Assembly: GCF_004793765.1 (NCBI RefSeq)
Contig: NZ_SRYM01000003.1
Span: forward strand, 1-64,000
Reading direction: 5' to 3'
Length of the DNA: 64,000 bases
Source of the DNA: Parabacteroides distasonis
GTDB lineage: Bacteria > Bacteroidota > Bacteroidia > Bacteroidales > Tannerellaceae
Shown here piece after piece: positions 35,956 to 45,972 of the stretch. The position numbers and the translations under genes were made by a program. Every line of letters begins with the position of its first letter. The stretch's first letter is position 1. The notes under the pieces were generated by a model. That model ran no database searches, was not told where the DNA came from, and saw only the letters and a list, made by a program, of their open reading frames with translations.

Positions 35956-38373
35956 ATGAAAACAAATCATTTATTTTCAGCTCTGCTCTCTTTAGCGCTT
36001 ATATGCCCTGGAATAGCGCAAGAAACACATTATCAACGTCCTCCTGCAGTTATCGAAGAAGTGGCCTTGGCCAAGCTTTCTCCTATCATCCGAATTAGTG
36101 ATAACAATCAGTGGGCACTCCAGTTAGAGCGTTCCCCGTACCGGTCTATCGCCAAGCTTGCGCAACCGGAGCTTAAATTAGCGGGAATGCGTATCAGTCC
36201 CGAAACATTCAATACGAGCCGGCAAGCCGAATATACGGGTGCCAGTTTAATGAACATCGCTACTCAAGAAGAAATCAAGATAGAAGGAATTCCTGACAAT
36301 GCGGTAATCACAGAAGCCTCATTCTCTCCTTCATCCAATAAGGTAGCTCTATTCGTGGAAGAAGCGGATGGCGTATACCTTTATATCTGTACCCCGGAAC
36401 AGCCCGTAGCACAGAAAGTAAGTACCCGTAAAATCAACGCAACAAGTGGAGCGGAGATCTTATGGATTAGCGACAATGAATTTATTACGCTTATGGTTCC
36501 GGAAAACAGGGAGAAGGCACCAGAGAAACCCACAGTCCCATCCGGGCCCATCATTCAAGAAAGTACTGGAAAGGTGATGCCCGCCCGTACCTATCAAGAC
36601 TTACTCAAAAATCCGTACGACGAGCAACTATTCGACTATTATTTCACCGCTCAATTGGTACGCATAAAAGAAGGTGCTGTGTACGAGATCGGAAAACCGG
36701 CAATCTACGGCAGTACACTTTCATTATCCCCGGATAAATCTTTGCTACTTATCGCGACAGTCCATCGTCCGTATTCCTATCAAGTACCGGTATATAACTT
36801 TCCACAAAAGTTCGAGGTTATCGACTTACAAGGTAATTCCATTTATACGTTAGCGGATAATCCAACCATTAATATACCGATGGGATATGACACGACCTCG
36901 CCTTATCCCCGCCAATTCGGATGGAGATCGGATAAACCAGCTACCGTTTACTGGGCGGAAGCACAAGATAAAGGAGATCCTAAGCAAAACAAGACTGATT
37001 TCATGGATATTATCTACCAAATAAGCTATCCGTTCAACAGCGAGAAACAGGAAGTCGCAAAGACAGAGAAACGTTTCCGCAACATCCTGTGGAATGACGA
37101 TGCTTTCGCTTTATTGATCGAGACTTCCCGGGAGACTCGAAAAAACAGGACATTTACTTTTAAGCCTTGCTCTTCTGAGTCTCCGGTTCTATTATTCGAT
37201 GTATCCACCGACGATAATTACAACAATCCGGGAAATCCACTTACGGTTAAAAATGCGTATGGTAAATATATCGTATATACCAATAAAGCCCACAATGAGT
37301 TATTGATGCTTGCCCAAGGTGCCTCTCCTAAAGGGGATATGCCTTACCTTAGCCGTTACAATTTGAAAACAAAAAAGAACACAGAACTTTGGCGCTGCGA
37401 GGACGGATATTATGAGACCATCCTAAAGGTAGCGAATCCGGAAAAGCTGCAATTGATCACTTCACGTCAATCCATTACAGAACCGGCAAATCTCTGCTCT
37501 CGTGACTTGAAAAAGAAAAAATTCGCTCAATTGACTCATTTCGCCAATCCATACCCGGCCATGGCAAACGTTAATAAACAAAAGATTAAATATAAACGTG
37601 CGGATGGTTTGGATCTAACAGCGACTGTATATCTCCCAGCCGGATATGATAAAGCGAAAGACGGTCCATTACCTGTCTTAATGTGGGCCTACCCGAGAGA
37701 ATATAAAACGAAAGCCGAAGCTTCACAAGTACGGGGTTCTCAATACATGTTTACGAATATCAACTATGGTTCTCCTGTCTATTGGGCCCTACGGGGATTC
37801 TGTATAATGGAAAATGTTGAAATGCCGATCGTTAGTACCAGCGAGGGAGCGGAGCCAAACGATGATTTCATCGAGCAATTGACAATGAATGCCGAGGCGG
37901 CCGTAAAAGTTATTTCCGAGATGGGTGTGGGCGATCCGAATCGTGTAGCTGTAGGAGGACATTCCTATGGAGCTTTCATGACAGCGAATCTATTAACACA
38001 TACCAAGCTGTTCAAAGCCGGCATCGCACGTAGCGGAGCTTACAACCGTACGCTTACCCCGTTCGGCTTCCAAACAGAGACCCGTACTTATTGGGAAGTA
38101 CCGGAAATATATAATGCCATGTCGCCATTCATGTCTGCCGATAAACTACATGGAGCTCTATTAATCATACATGGTGAGATGGATAACAACTCCGGAACCT
38201 TTCCGATCCAATCCGAGCGCCTGTTCAGTGCCCTAAAAGGGCACGGGGCGATCGCACGTTATGTGGTATTGCCCTATGAGAGTCATGGCTACGCCGCCAA
38301 AGAGAACATATTACATCTATTGTATGAATGTGACCTATGGCTGGATCGTTACGTCAAGAACGCAAAAAAGTAA
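35956..38373 (+). CDS. Secreted S9-family serine peptidase (prolyl-oligopeptidase type)
   Basis: 805 residues with a signal peptide ending near PGIAQE. The N-terminal two thirds is propeller-like; the C-terminal third is an alpha/beta hydrolase. The catalytic triad can be placed: Ser670 in GGHSYGAF, Asp743 in HGEMDNN and His777 in ESHGY. The TNINYGSPVYWALRG segment is typical of glutamyl-endopeptidase-like members of S9. It acts in the periplasm or at the surface, cutting peptides. It lies 87 bp after SusD with a terminator between, so it is probably transcribed from its own promoter or by read-through. Confidence 0.88.
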   Translation: MKTNHLFSALLSLALICPGIAQETHYQRPPAVIEEVALAKLSPIIRISDNNQWALQLERSPYRSIAKLAQPELKLAGMRISPETFNTSRQAEYTGASLMNIATQEEIKIEGIPDNAVITEASFSPSSNKVALFVEEADGVYLYICTPEQPVAQKVSTRKINATSGAEILWISDNEFITLMVPENREKAPEKPTVPSGPIIQESTGKVMPARTYQDLLKNPYDEQLFDYYFTAQLVRIKEGAVYEIGKPAIYGSTLSLSPDKSLLLIATVHRPYSYQVPVYNFPQKFEVIDLQGNSIYTLADNPTINIPMGYDTTSPYPRQFGWRSDKPATVYWAEAQDKGDPKQNKTDFMDIIYQISYPFNSEKQEVAKTEKRFRNILWNDDAFALLIETSRETRKNRTFTFKPCSSESPVLLFDVSTDDNYNNPGNPLTVKNAYGKYIVYTNKAHNELLMLAQGASPKGDMPYLSRYNLKTKKNTELWRCEDGYYETILKVANPEKLQLITSRQSITEPANLCSRDLKKKKFAQLTHFANPYPAMANVNKQKIKYKRADGLDLTATVYLPAGYDKAKDGPLPVLMWAYPREYKTKAEASQVRGSQYMFTNINYGSPVYWALRGFCIMENVEMPIVSTSEGAEPNDDFIEQLTMNAEAAVKVISEMGVGDPNRVAVGGHSYGAFMTANLLTHTKLFKAGIARSGAYNRTLTPFGFQTETRTYWEVPEIYNAMSPFMSADKLHGALLIIHGEMDNNSGTFPIQSERLFSALKGHGAIARYVVLPYESHGYAAKENILHLLYECDLWLDRYVKNAKK

Positions 38374-38390
38374 GTAGTACTGACTTTGTC

Positions 38391-38459
38391 AATGAAGTAT
38401 ATATCCTCTGACAGGAAAAGTATATTTCCTCTAACCAATGAAGTATATCTTCTATGAGG
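38391..38459. repeat. Intergenic array of three 23-bp units
   Basis: Units start at 38391, 38414 and 38437, and each carries AAGTATAT (at 38395, 38418 and 38441, exactly 23 bp apart) followed by a CTTCT or CCTCT motif. It lies just after the S9 peptidase stop and before a second array of different sequence. Confidence 0.55.
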
Positions 38460-38490
38460 AAGCCAGCCGGCAGCCACCAATTGCCCTAAA

Positions 38491-38582
38491 ACAACGATGC
38501 CCATCGTAAGGTTATAAGAATGCCCATCGTAAACTCCTTACAATGGGCATTCTTAACTCCTTATGATGGGCATTCAAAGAAA
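38491..38582. repeat. Intergenic array of four 23-bp units, ATGCCCAT type
   Basis: Units start at 38491, 38514, 38537 and 38560. The core is ATGCCCATCGTAA in units 1 and 2 and the inverted form ATGGGCATTC in units 3 and 4, joined by ACTCCTTA. The same core and period occur at 59109-59200. It lies between convergent genes. Confidence 0.65.
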
Positions 38583-38600
38583 GCCCTATCTGAGATTCGT

Positions 38601-39413
38601 TTATTTCAGCAATGAACAAGGACAAAGATGATCCTTCTCGATATCCTTGAAATAGTTATAAGTACCCACCTTAAGATCTGCGCAAGCCGCCTCATCGCAA
38701 ACAATGATTCCTTTCGGATGCAACTGCAAAGCGGTAATTGTCCACATTTGGTTCACGGCACCCTCAACGGCTTGTTGCAACGCACGAGCCTTGTTATGAC
38801 CATTTACCATGATCAATACCTCCTTAGCGTCAAGAACCGTACCTACACCAACCGTTACAGAAGTCTTTGGAACTTTATTCACGTCATTATCAAAGAAACG
38901 GGAGTTAGCGATAATCGTATCCGTAGTTAACGTCTTGACACGTGTACGAGAACTTAAGGATGAACCCGGCTCGTTGAATGCGATATGGCCGTCAGGACCG
39001 ATACCACCCAAGAACAGGTCTACGCCACCGACCGCTTTCATGCGAGCCTCATAAGATGCACACTCTGCCTCCAAATCCTCAGCGTTACCATTCAAGATAT
39101 TTACGTTCTCTGGTTTGATATCGATATGACTGAAGAAATTATTCCACATGAACGAATGATAGCTTTCCGGATGATCTTTCGGAAGACCGACATATTCATC
39201 CATATTGAAAGTGATCACATTCTGGAACGATACAACCCCCTGCTTATTCAATTCAATCAGGTTCTTGTACATACCCAGCGGAGAAGATCCTGTAGGCAAG
39301 CCCAGTACGAATGGTTTTTCAGCGGTTGGATTCGCAGCTTTAATCTTCGCCGCTACATAATTGGCAGCCCATTTTGAGAGTTGCTCGTAATTAGGTTCGA
39401 TAATTAGTCTCAT
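38601..39413 (-). CDS. nagB: Glucosamine-6-phosphate deaminase
   Basis: 270 residues. It converts glucosamine-6-phosphate to fructose-6-phosphate and ammonia, linking amino-sugar use to glycolysis. Motifs: [12 protein letters not shown] (phosphate site), FNMDEYVGL with the catalytic Asp, and [17 protein letters not shown] with the active-site His and Glu. The ATG at 39413 (MRLIIEPNY) matches the family start; the longer frame to 39449 adds a leader with no support. The flavodiiron gene lies 45 bp upstream on the same strand. Confidence 0.95.
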   Translation of the reverse strand: MRLIIEPNYEQLSKWAANYVAAKIKAANPTAEKPFVLGLPTGSSPLGMYKNLIELNKQGVVSFQNVITFNMDEYVGLPKDHPESYHSFMWNNFFSHIDIKPENVNILNGNAEDLEAECASYEARMKAVGGVDLFLGGIGPDGHIAFNEPGSSLSSRTRVKTLTTDTIIANSRFFDNDVNKVPKTSVTVGVGTVLDAKEVLIMVNGHNKARALQQAVEGAVNQMWTITALQLHPKGIIVCDEAACADLKVGTYNYFKDIEKDHLCPCSLLK

Positions 39414-39458
39414 AACGTTATGTTTTTTAAATGAAAGTTGTTGGATCAACTTCCTTGT

Positions 39459-40670
39459 TTATAAATTAGATTTGTCGTTAATAGTCTTCAAATTCTCAGC
39501 CATTTCCTTACCCAATGCTAAGCACTCCTCGTATTTAGTTGCGCTTAAACCTTGCTTCTGCTCAACCGGCATACCAACCGTCTCCCACTTCATCTTCTCG
39601 CCAAAAGCCGCCAAACGTTTTACGGCGGCTCCAGCCCATGTGAAAGACCCGAAATAACCGAAAACACGATTTTTCACCTCACGTAACTCGATCTTGCTCA
39701 ACACAGCTTCCACCTCAGGGAATAATTGATTGCTATAAGTCGGGCTACCTACAATCACTCCTTTATATTTGAACACATCTTTCAAGATATAAGAAGAAGG
39801 GCTTTTGCTAACATTATGCATCACGATATTCTTGATACCATTATCAGCCAAAGAGGCGGCGATCGCCTCTGCCATCTGTTCCGTGTTACCATACATGCTG
39901 CCATAAATAATAACCACACCTTCCTCACCTTCGTAGCGGCTCATACGATCATAGATATCGATCGCTTTCGACGCATATTCACGCCAAACAGGTCCATGGG
40001 TAGAGCAAATCGTCTGGATATCTAAGCCTGAAAGCTTTTGTAATGCCCTTTGTACCGGACTTCCATATTTTCCGACAATGTTGGAGTAATAGCGAATCAT
40101 CTCTTCCCAATAATGCTCTACATTCATCTCCGCATCGATCACGCCACCATCCAACGTGCCATACGTACCGAACGCATCCGCAGAGAATAAGATTTTATCC
40201 GTAACGTCATAAGTAACCATCACTTCCGGCCAATGCACCATAGGAGCCATATAAAAGGCAAGCTCATGACGGCCAGTATGTAAAGTATCACCCTCTTTCA
40301 CCTCATATAAGCCTTCCTTGATGCCATGATATCCATCCAGCATCCCGAAAGTCTTATTATTTCCGACAATCCGCACGTCCGGATATTGCTGACGCAACAA
40401 ACGGATACTACCCGCATGATCCGGCTCCATATGATTTACCACAAGATAATCCAAAGAACGTCCGTCCAAAGCATCCGCTACTTTTTTCAAGAAAATATCA
40501 GAGTAACAAACATCGACCGTATCGATCAATACGGTTTTCTCGTCTACGATCAAGTACGAGTTATAGGAAACGCCGTATGGCAACGGCCACATATTCTCGA
40601 AGAGGGCCTTTTGACGGTCATTAACTCCTACATAATAAACTTTATCCGCAATTTCTTTTAACTTGTACAT
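39459..40670 (-). CDS. Flavodiiron protein (A-type flavoprotein, FprA-like)
   Basis: 403 residues. An N-terminal metallo-beta-lactamase-like domain with the diiron ligands in HMEPDHAGS (about residues 80-88) and further His residues, then a flavodoxin domain with the FMN phosphate loop YGSMYGNTEQMA (about 260). The family reduces O2 to water or NO to N2O and protects anaerobes. There is no rubredoxin domain, so a separate electron donor is needed. I chose the ATG at 40670 (MYKLKEIAD); the longer frame reads through an AT-rich repeat. Confidence 0.92.
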   Translation of the reverse strand: MYKLKEIADKVYYVGVNDRQKALFENMWPLPYGVSYNSYLIVDEKTVLIDTVDVCYSDIFLKKVADALDGRSLDYLVVNHMEPDHAGSIRLLRQQYPDVRIVGNNKTFGMLDGYHGIKEGLYEVKEGDTLHTGRHELAFYMAPMVHWPEVMVTYDVTDKILFSADAFGTYGTLDGGVIDAEMNVEHYWEEMIRYYSNIVGKYGSPVQRALQKLSGLDIQTICSTHGPVWREYASKAIDIYDRMSRYEGEEGVVIIYGSMYGNTEQMAEAIAASLADNGIKNIVMHNVSKSPSSYILKDVFKYKGVIVGSPTYSNQLFPEVEAVLSKIELREVKNRVFGYFGSFTWAGAAVKRLAAFGEKMKWETVGMPVEQKQGLSATKYEECLALGKEMAENLKTINDKSNL

Positions 40671-40690
40671 CTTTTTAATTGATAATTGAT

Positions 40691-40751
40691 AATTAAAAAT
40701 TGAAAATAACAAAGCGTGTGCTCTCTAATTTTCAATTTTCAATTTTTAATT
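40691..40751. repeat. AT-rich inverted repeat overlapping the lgt 3' end
   Basis: Perfect 17-bp arms (40691-40707 and 40735-40751) built of AATTGAAAAT-type words. The right arm encodes the last residues of Lgt (GKLKIEN). A related element lies at 41577-41613, on the other side of lgt. Confidence 0.6.
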
Positions 40752-41565
40752 TTCCATTTCTTAGCGCTCTCCAGACAAACCAGCACCCTGCCAAAACAAA
40801 CGGGATGCTTAACCATTGCCCCATATTCAACATCATTTCAGCCTCGAAAGGCTCTTGGTCATTTTTTACGAATTCTATGAAGAAACGAGACCCGAATACG
40901 CATATCATAAATACGCCGAAGATAAATCCTTGCTTTTTCCATGCCTCTTTCTTGAAATATAACCACATACAGATAACGAATGTCACCAGATAGCAAGCGG
41001 CCTCATACAATTGCGTCGGATGGCTCGGAGCAGAAAAAATAGGTTCAGCCCCCATTCTCCATGCGTATAAATTATCGATAAAACGAAATCCCCAAGGCAA
41101 ATCAGTGGAATGACCGTAAATCTCATGATTCATCAAGTTTCCCAAACGAATCATAGCAGCCACCAATCCTGTCGGAACCACCAACTTATCGAAAGCCCAT
41201 AACATACTTTTATGGCTTACTCGCTTAGAGTAAAAATAAATGGCGATAATTATACCTAACGTACCACCATGGCTAGCCAATCCTCCCTCCCAGATCTTGA
41301 GAATCTCGACAGGGTTGGCTAAATAATATTCCGGCGCATAAAACAAACAATGCCCCAAACGGGCACCAATCACCGTACCGAGCATCGTATAAATCAAAAG
41401 GGAATCGATCCATGCGGGCGGCAGTCTCTCCTTTTTCCACATCCGCTCTACAATCATATAGCCAATAGCGAAACCGATCGCAAAAGCCAATCCATACCAG
41501 CGAATCTCCCGGGAACCGATAGTAAAGATAGCGGGATCGGCAGTCCATGTAATAAAATCAAGCAT
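40732..41565 (-). CDS. lgt: Prolipoprotein diacylglyceryl transferase
   Basis: 277 residues and about seven membrane helices. It transfers diacylglycerol to the lipobox Cys of prolipoproteins, the first step for the many lipoproteins encoded in this window. Diagnostic motifs are GARLGHCLFY and RLGNLMNHEIYG, the latter carrying essential residues of the family, and SHPTQLYEA. The C-terminal tail GKLKIEN is encoded inside an AT-rich repeat, so the extreme C terminus is probably a late addition. Confidence 0.94.
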   Translation of the reverse strand: MLDFITWTADPAIFTIGSREIRWYGLAFAIGFAIGYMIVERMWKKERLPPAWIDSLLIYTMLGTVIGARLGHCLFYAPEYYLANPVEILKIWEGGLASHGGTLGIIIAIYFYSKRVSHKSMLWAFDKLVVPTGLVAAMIRLGNLMNHEIYGHSTDLPWGFRFIDNLYAWRMGAEPIFSAPSHPTQLYEAACYLVTFVICMWLYFKKEAWKKQGFIFGVFMICVFGSRFFIEFVKNDQEPFEAEMMLNMGQWLSIPFVLAGCWFVWRALRNGKLKIEN

Positions 41566-41576
41566 AATCCTTATTT

Positions 41577-41613
41577 AATTGAGAATTGAAAATGGAATTT
41601 TCAATTCTCAATT
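41577..41613 (-). terminator. AT-rich 17-bp hairpin after ddh
   Basis: Perfect arms AATTGAGAATTGAAAAT (41577-41593) and its complement (41597-41613) with a GGA loop, 10 bp after the ddh stop. It is of the same word family as 40691-40751, so it may be a mobile repeat acting as a terminator. Confidence 0.5.
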
Positions 41614-41622
41614 TTCAATTAT

Positions 41623-42519
41623 TTAAACGAGTCTTCTAATTAAGTTCTCTCTCTCGCCGTACAGCATATCGATTATCGGCAACTCGATCATCGTATACGC
41701 ACCCGGTTGTTGCTTCAAGCTCGCACGGGCGACAGAAACCAAGATTTGAGCAGTCAAGGCAGGGTTATTGATCTTCATATCGAATTCGATCAACTGGTTC
41801 TGAGTCTTACCCGATACACCTTTACGAACCAAATTCACGCCATGTCCCATGTCCAGCAGATTATCGACACATTCAACCTGCATTACATGAGTCTCATCAT
41901 GAGCGAAATAATCATCCGCCTTGATAGCGGCAGACACTTGCTTGAAATCGTATCCGTCTTCTACCTCAATATAAACCATACGACGGTGCACGCCCGTTCC
42001 CAAAGGAATCGTCATACTTAAAGCCGCCTTCACGCCTTCGATAGCCTTCACGGCAACCGTATGCCCCATACTCATTCCCGGACCAAAGTTCGTATAAGTA
42101 ATACCTTTCGGCACCATCGCCTCTAACAAAGCACGTACCACAGAGTCGCTTCCCGGATCCCAACCGGCAGAAATTACAGCTACCGTATTATGAGCCTTCG
42201 CTACAGCATCCAAAGAACGACGTAAGTCCACGATACCTCCGTGGATGTCGAAACTATCGACCGTATTGATGCCTAAAGCCAAAATCTCTTTCGCATGCTC
42301 TTCCACGCTGCGTGTAGGAGTAGCCAAAACCGCTACGTCAACCTGATCTAACTTGGTGACGCTATCAGTAACCGTGTATGCCTTCAACTCGTCCGGAATA
42401 TCATTCGGATTACGACGAATAACACCTGCTACCTCAAAATCCGGGGCAGCTTCAAGGGCCTCTAACACATATTTCCCGATGTTGCCATAACCTACGATGG
42501 CAGCTCTAATTTTCTTCAT
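41623..42519 (-). CDS. ddh: meso-Diaminopimelate dehydrogenase
   Basis: 298 residues. NADPH-dependent enzyme making meso-diaminopimelate directly from tetrahydrodipicolinate and ammonia, for lysine and peptidoglycan. An N-terminal Rossmann motif (AAIVGYGNIGKYVLEAL) precedes substrate-site segments SFDIHGG, SAGWDPGSDSV and NFGPGMSMGHTVAVK, the last highly characteristic of Ddh. Cytoplasmic. A -7 promoter lies at 42548-42555. Confidence 0.95.
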   Translation of the reverse strand: MKKIRAAIVGYGNIGKYVLEALEAAPDFEVAGVIRRNPNDIPDELKAYTVTDSVTKLDQVDVAVLATPTRSVEEHAKEILALGINTVDSFDIHGGIVDLRRSLDAVAKAHNTVAVISAGWDPGSDSVVRALLEAMVPKGITYTNFGPGMSMGHTVAVKAIEGVKAALSMTIPLGTGVHRRMVYIEVEDGYDFKQVSAAIKADDYFAHDETHVMQVECVDNLLDMGHGVNLVRKGVSGKTQNQLIEFDMKINNPALTAQILVSVARASLKQQPGAYTMIELPIIDMLYGERENLIRRLV

Positions 42520-42547
42520 ATTCTAGTTTTTACTTTTCAACCAACCG

Positions 42548-42555
42548 CAAAGTTA
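42548..42555 (-). promoter_or_regulatory. -7 element for ddh
   Basis: TAACTTTG on the minus strand, 28 bp before the ddh ATG; fits TAnnTTTG. Confidence 0.45.
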
Positions 42556-42622
42556 GATATAATTTAGAGCTTTAACAATAAGGAATACAGTTTTTATATC
42601 ATTTTCAGAATGATATAGATCT

Positions 42623-43624
42623 TCACTCTTTCACGAATGAATCCGGATAGGAAGTAAGCTGCTCTACACCGGCTTTCGTGCGAATCCAAGTATCAAAAGA
42701 GCGTGTGCCTTCATTCAGTTCGATCACCCTAGCACCATTCGTCAAATGATTGTATTCCGTGTTTCCCCCAGTAAAACGGCCGTAAGCCAATAGGACATCA
42801 TGCCAGCAAACCGCATAATCGTCATCATGATCATGACCGACAAATATACCCATCACGTCCCCATTCTCCTTAATAGCCGTAAACAAACCGGAATTCAAGG
42901 CCGGAGCGCATGCCTTTTCTCTACGTATGCCATATAGTTGAGCGTTCTCATCGGAAGCCGCTTGATTAAACTCCGGCAATGCGATATGGAAGAAAGCCAA
43001 AGAAGGAACCGGCTCTCCCCCGTTATTCCGGGTAAACTCAGCGCTTTTCTTACAATACCAATCGATCTGGTCACGTTTAATATAATCGTAACCTTTGATT
43101 CCTTTGATTGTTGAATAGGTATTCGAGTCGATGCAATACAAAACGCAAGCATCCTTCTTACCATCGGACGAACGTACGGTCAAGGCATAATTACCAACAC
43201 CTGAGATTTCGGGGACCTCATCCGCCGTCAAACTATACGGTAGACTTTCGGCTACTTTCAGCAACTCTTCTTTTGTCGCCCCCTGCTCATTATCATGATT
43301 TCCGAAAACAATGGAGAACGGTATTTTACGGTCGGAGACTGTTTTCAATACATTCCGCATATTTTCCAACGCAGGCTTGCTATAGATAATATCTCCCGTA
43401 AAAATCACCAAGTCCGGTTTCTCGTCATCCAATACTTGGTTCATACGCTCAAAAGCGATGTCCGAGCGAGGATCTTGCCATTTTACATGCAAGTCCGTAA
43501 ACTGTACGATCTTAAACTTCTTATCCTGATTAAACTTCAACCCCGGTTTTTGGGCAAATCCCAAAGAACTCAAGCCGGCGGCCAATAACAAGGCCCCGAC
43601 AAACATCCACTTTCTCACACTCAT
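42623..43624 (-). CDS. Secreted calcineurin-like metallophosphoesterase
   Basis: 333 residues with a signal peptide ending near LGFAQ. Metallophosphoesterase motifs in order: FTDLHV (DxH), FTGDIIY (GDxx), FGNHDNE (GNHD) and GHDHDDD (GHDH). The protein resembles the purple-acid-phosphatase-like or Icc-like enzymes of Bacteroidetes, acting in the periplasm on a phosphoester I cannot name. It follows the sugar isomerase gene by 32 bp and probably belongs to that operon. Confidence 0.88.
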   Translation of the reverse strand: MSVRKWMFVGALLLAAGLSSLGFAQKPGLKFNQDKKFKIVQFTDLHVKWQDPRSDIAFERMNQVLDDEKPDLVIFTGDIIYSKPALENMRNVLKTVSDRKIPFSIVFGNHDNEQGATKEELLKVAESLPYSLTADEVPEISGVGNYALTVRSSDGKKDACVLYCIDSNTYSTIKGIKGYDYIKRDQIDWYCKKSAEFTRNNGGEPVPSLAFFHIALPEFNQAASDENAQLYGIRREKACAPALNSGLFTAIKENGDVMGIFVGHDHDDDYAVCWHDVLLAYGRFTGGNTEYNHLTNGARVIELNEGTRSFDTWIRTKAGVEQLTSYPDSFVKE

Positions 43625-43656
43625 CGAATCTCGTATTTTTTGTAATTAATAATTAT

Positions 43657-44649
43657 TTATTCCTTCCCGAAACATGCGTCGAACGCATGTGTGGAAGGTT
43701 GGAAATCCACTTTCTTCACCAGTTCGCAAGATTCCCGTGCCCCATGTTCCCGATCCATAGCGCTATCTTCCCACTCCACGGAAAGCGGACCTTGATAGCC
43801 AATTGAATTCAAAGCACGGATAATCTCCTCAAAATTAATCTTACCTCGTCCTAAGCTACGGAAATTCCAATATCGACGTGGATCGCCGAAAGTAACATGA
43901 CCGCCGAATATACCCACCTGCTTGGGGGTATCACTCCAATATACGTCCTTCATATGCACATGAAAGATACGCTCCGGGAACTGATAGATGAAATCCACAT
44001 AGTCCACCCCTTGATATCCCAGATGACTCGGATCATAGTTAAAGCCGAAAGCAGGATGGTTATTTACCGCCTCCAATGCCCTGCGTGCGGAAAAAGTATC
44101 GAACGCAATCTCTGTAGGATGTACCTCCAACGCAAAACGCACACCCAATTTCTGAAACTCATCCAAGATGGGCGTAAAGCGACGGGCGAAATCGTCATAC
44201 CCCTTTTGTATCATAGTGTCCGTTACCGGGGGGAAAGAATACAAATAATGCCAAATAGAACTACCCGTAAAACCTACAACGGTATCGACTTCCAGCATCT
44301 TCGCCGCATGAGCGGTCCGGATCATCTCCTCGGTAGCCCGTCGGTGAACCCCTTCCGGATCACCATCTCCCCAAATATAATCCGGTAAGATCGCTTTATG
44401 ACGTTCATCGATATTATCGCAAACAGCTTGTCCTACCAAATGGGTAGAGATCGCATAAAGCCGTAAGTCATATCTCCTTAACAGATCCTTGATTCCTTGA
44501 TAATAAGCCGTGTCCGTACGTCGGACATCCACGTGATCGGGAAGTCCCAATTCCACACCGTCATATCCGAATTCTTTCGCTTTTTGACAAACTGTTTCCA
44601 GTGATAGATCTCCCCACTGGAGGGTATACAATGTTACAGGACGTGCCAT
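43657..44649 (-). CDS. Sugar phosphate isomerase/epimerase-like TIM barrel
   Basis: 330 residues. AP-endonuclease-2/xylose-isomerase-like barrel with metal-binding segments [21 protein letters not shown] and SVEWED. No signal peptide, so cytoplasmic. Such proteins with a neighbouring Gfo/Idh/MocA oxidoreductase (13 bp upstream) act on keto-sugars or inositols, for example as 2-keto-inositol or 3-keto-sugar enzymes; the exact reaction cannot be fixed. Confidence 0.85.
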   Translation of the reverse strand: MARPVTLYTLQWGDLSLETVCQKAKEFGYDGVELGLPDHVDVRRTDTAYYQGIKDLLRRYDLRLYAISTHLVGQAVCDNIDERHKAILPDYIWGDGDPEGVHRRATEEMIRTAHAAKMLEVDTVVGFTGSSIWHYLYSFPPVTDTMIQKGYDDFARRFTPILDEFQKLGVRFALEVHPTEIAFDTFSARRALEAVNNHPAFGFNYDPSHLGYQGVDYVDFIYQFPERIFHVHMKDVYWSDTPKQVGIFGGHVTFGDPRRYWNFRSLGRGKINFEEIIRALNSIGYQGPLSVEWEDSAMDREHGARESCELVKKVDFQPSTHAFDACFGKE

Positions 44650-44662
44650 AATAGTATTATTT

Positions 44663-45817
44663 TTAGTCGATTATTTTTATCCATTTATTCTCTGTCGATC
44701 CGGTAGCTACAATCGTCTCGATAAACCGCATGCCACGGACACCATCCTCTGCGGAAGGGAAATCCAATGTCTCAGGAGCCGGCTCCTCTCCCGCCAGAAT
44801 CGATTGCAAAGCCAAAGCGAAATTCCGATACAAATTAGCGAATGCCTCTATATAGCCTTCCGGATGCCCTCCCGGCGTACGGGAATTATGAGCGGCGATA
44901 CCCGACATATATCCATTGGAAGTACGGACGATCTCCGCCGGACGATCCGGCCAACGCATAATCATCGTATTCGGTTCTTCTTGACGCCATTCCAACCCAC
45001 CTTTCTCTCCATACACACGAATATTCAAGCCATTCTCTACGCCTACGGCGATCTGGCAAGCGGTCAACACCCCTTTCGCACCTCCCTCATAACGGATCAA
45101 TGCCGCCCCATCGTCATCCAAAAGACGATCCGGCACAAAGGTGTTCAATTCACCGCACAATTCCACGGCCTTCAGCCCGGTTATATATTCCGCCAGATTA
45201 AACGCATGCGTCCCGATATCCCCCATGCAACCAGCCTTCCCCGACCGATTGGGATCCACCCGCCAAGCCGCCTGCTTATTAACATCAGCGCAGTCATTAT
45301 ACAGCCAACCTTGAGGATATTCCACATAAATACGGCGTATCTTACCTAAATCACCCTTACGCACCCTTTCCCGAGCTTCCTTCACCATCGGGTAAGCGGT
45401 ATAAGTATGAGTCAGCATAAACAATTTTCCGGTTTCCTTCACTTTGTCACGTAATTGTTTCGCCTCATCCAAGGTATATGTCATCGGTTTATCCAGCACG
45501 ACATGAAAACCATGTTCCAACGCCATCATGGCCGGACCGAAATGCACATGATTTGGGGTAACGATAGACACAAAATCCATCCGTTCACCTTCAGGCAGGG
45601 CGACCTCTTTCTCTATCATCTCCTGATAAGATGCGTAAATACGATTATCCGGTAAAAATAAAGATTGTCCGGTAGCCAATGAATTATCGGGGCGAGAACT
45701 AAAACATCCACAGACCAATTCAATCTGTCCGTCCAAATTAGCGGCGATACGATGAACGGCCCCGATAAACGAACCTTTTCCACCGCCGACCATTCCCATT
45801 CTGATTTTTCGTTTCAT
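44663..45817 (-). CDS. Gfo/Idh/MocA-family NAD(P)-dependent oxidoreductase
   Basis: 384 residues. N-terminal Rossmann fold ([16 protein letters not shown]), the family motif VLDKPMTY with the active-site Lys, and a C-terminal alpha/beta domain with [16 protein letters not shown] holding the catalytic Asp and His. The family oxidises or epimerises sugars and inositols. I chose the ATG at 45817 ([11 protein letters not shown]). It is the first gene of a probable three-gene unit with the isomerase-like and phosphoesterase genes. Confidence 0.9.
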   Translation of the reverse strand: MKRKIRMGMVGGGKGSFIGAVHRIAANLDGQIELVCGCFSSRPDNSLATGQSLFLPDNRIYASYQEMIEKEVALPEGERMDFVSIVTPNHVHFGPAMMALEHGFHVVLDKPMTYTLDEAKQLRDKVKETGKLFMLTHTYTAYPMVKEARERVRKGDLGKIRRIYVEYPQGWLYNDCADVNKQAAWRVDPNRSGKAGCMGDIGTHAFNLAEYITGLKAVELCGELNTFVPDRLLDDDGAALIRYEGGAKGVLTACQIAVGVENGLNIRVYGEKGGLEWRQEEPNTMIMRWPDRPAEIVRTSNGYMSGIAAHNSRTPGGHPEGYIEAFANLYRNFALALQSILAGEEPAPETLDFPSAEDGVRGMRFIETIVATGSTENKWIKIID

Positions 45818-45972
45818 GGTATTATTCCGTTTTATTAAACTAAGGTAATTACATTGTTGATTCACAAAACTATGAAAAATAACCCGGTGTACGCCAATTT
45901 AACAGCTTAATATTTTTTAATTCACAAAATATATCGTTCCTTTGCGTAAAACATTTACCAAACACAGTAACT

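Noticed and set aside
39459-40712. Longer start for the flavodiiron protein at 40712
   Set aside because: The extra residues are encoded in an AT-rich repeat; the ATG at 40670 matches the family start.
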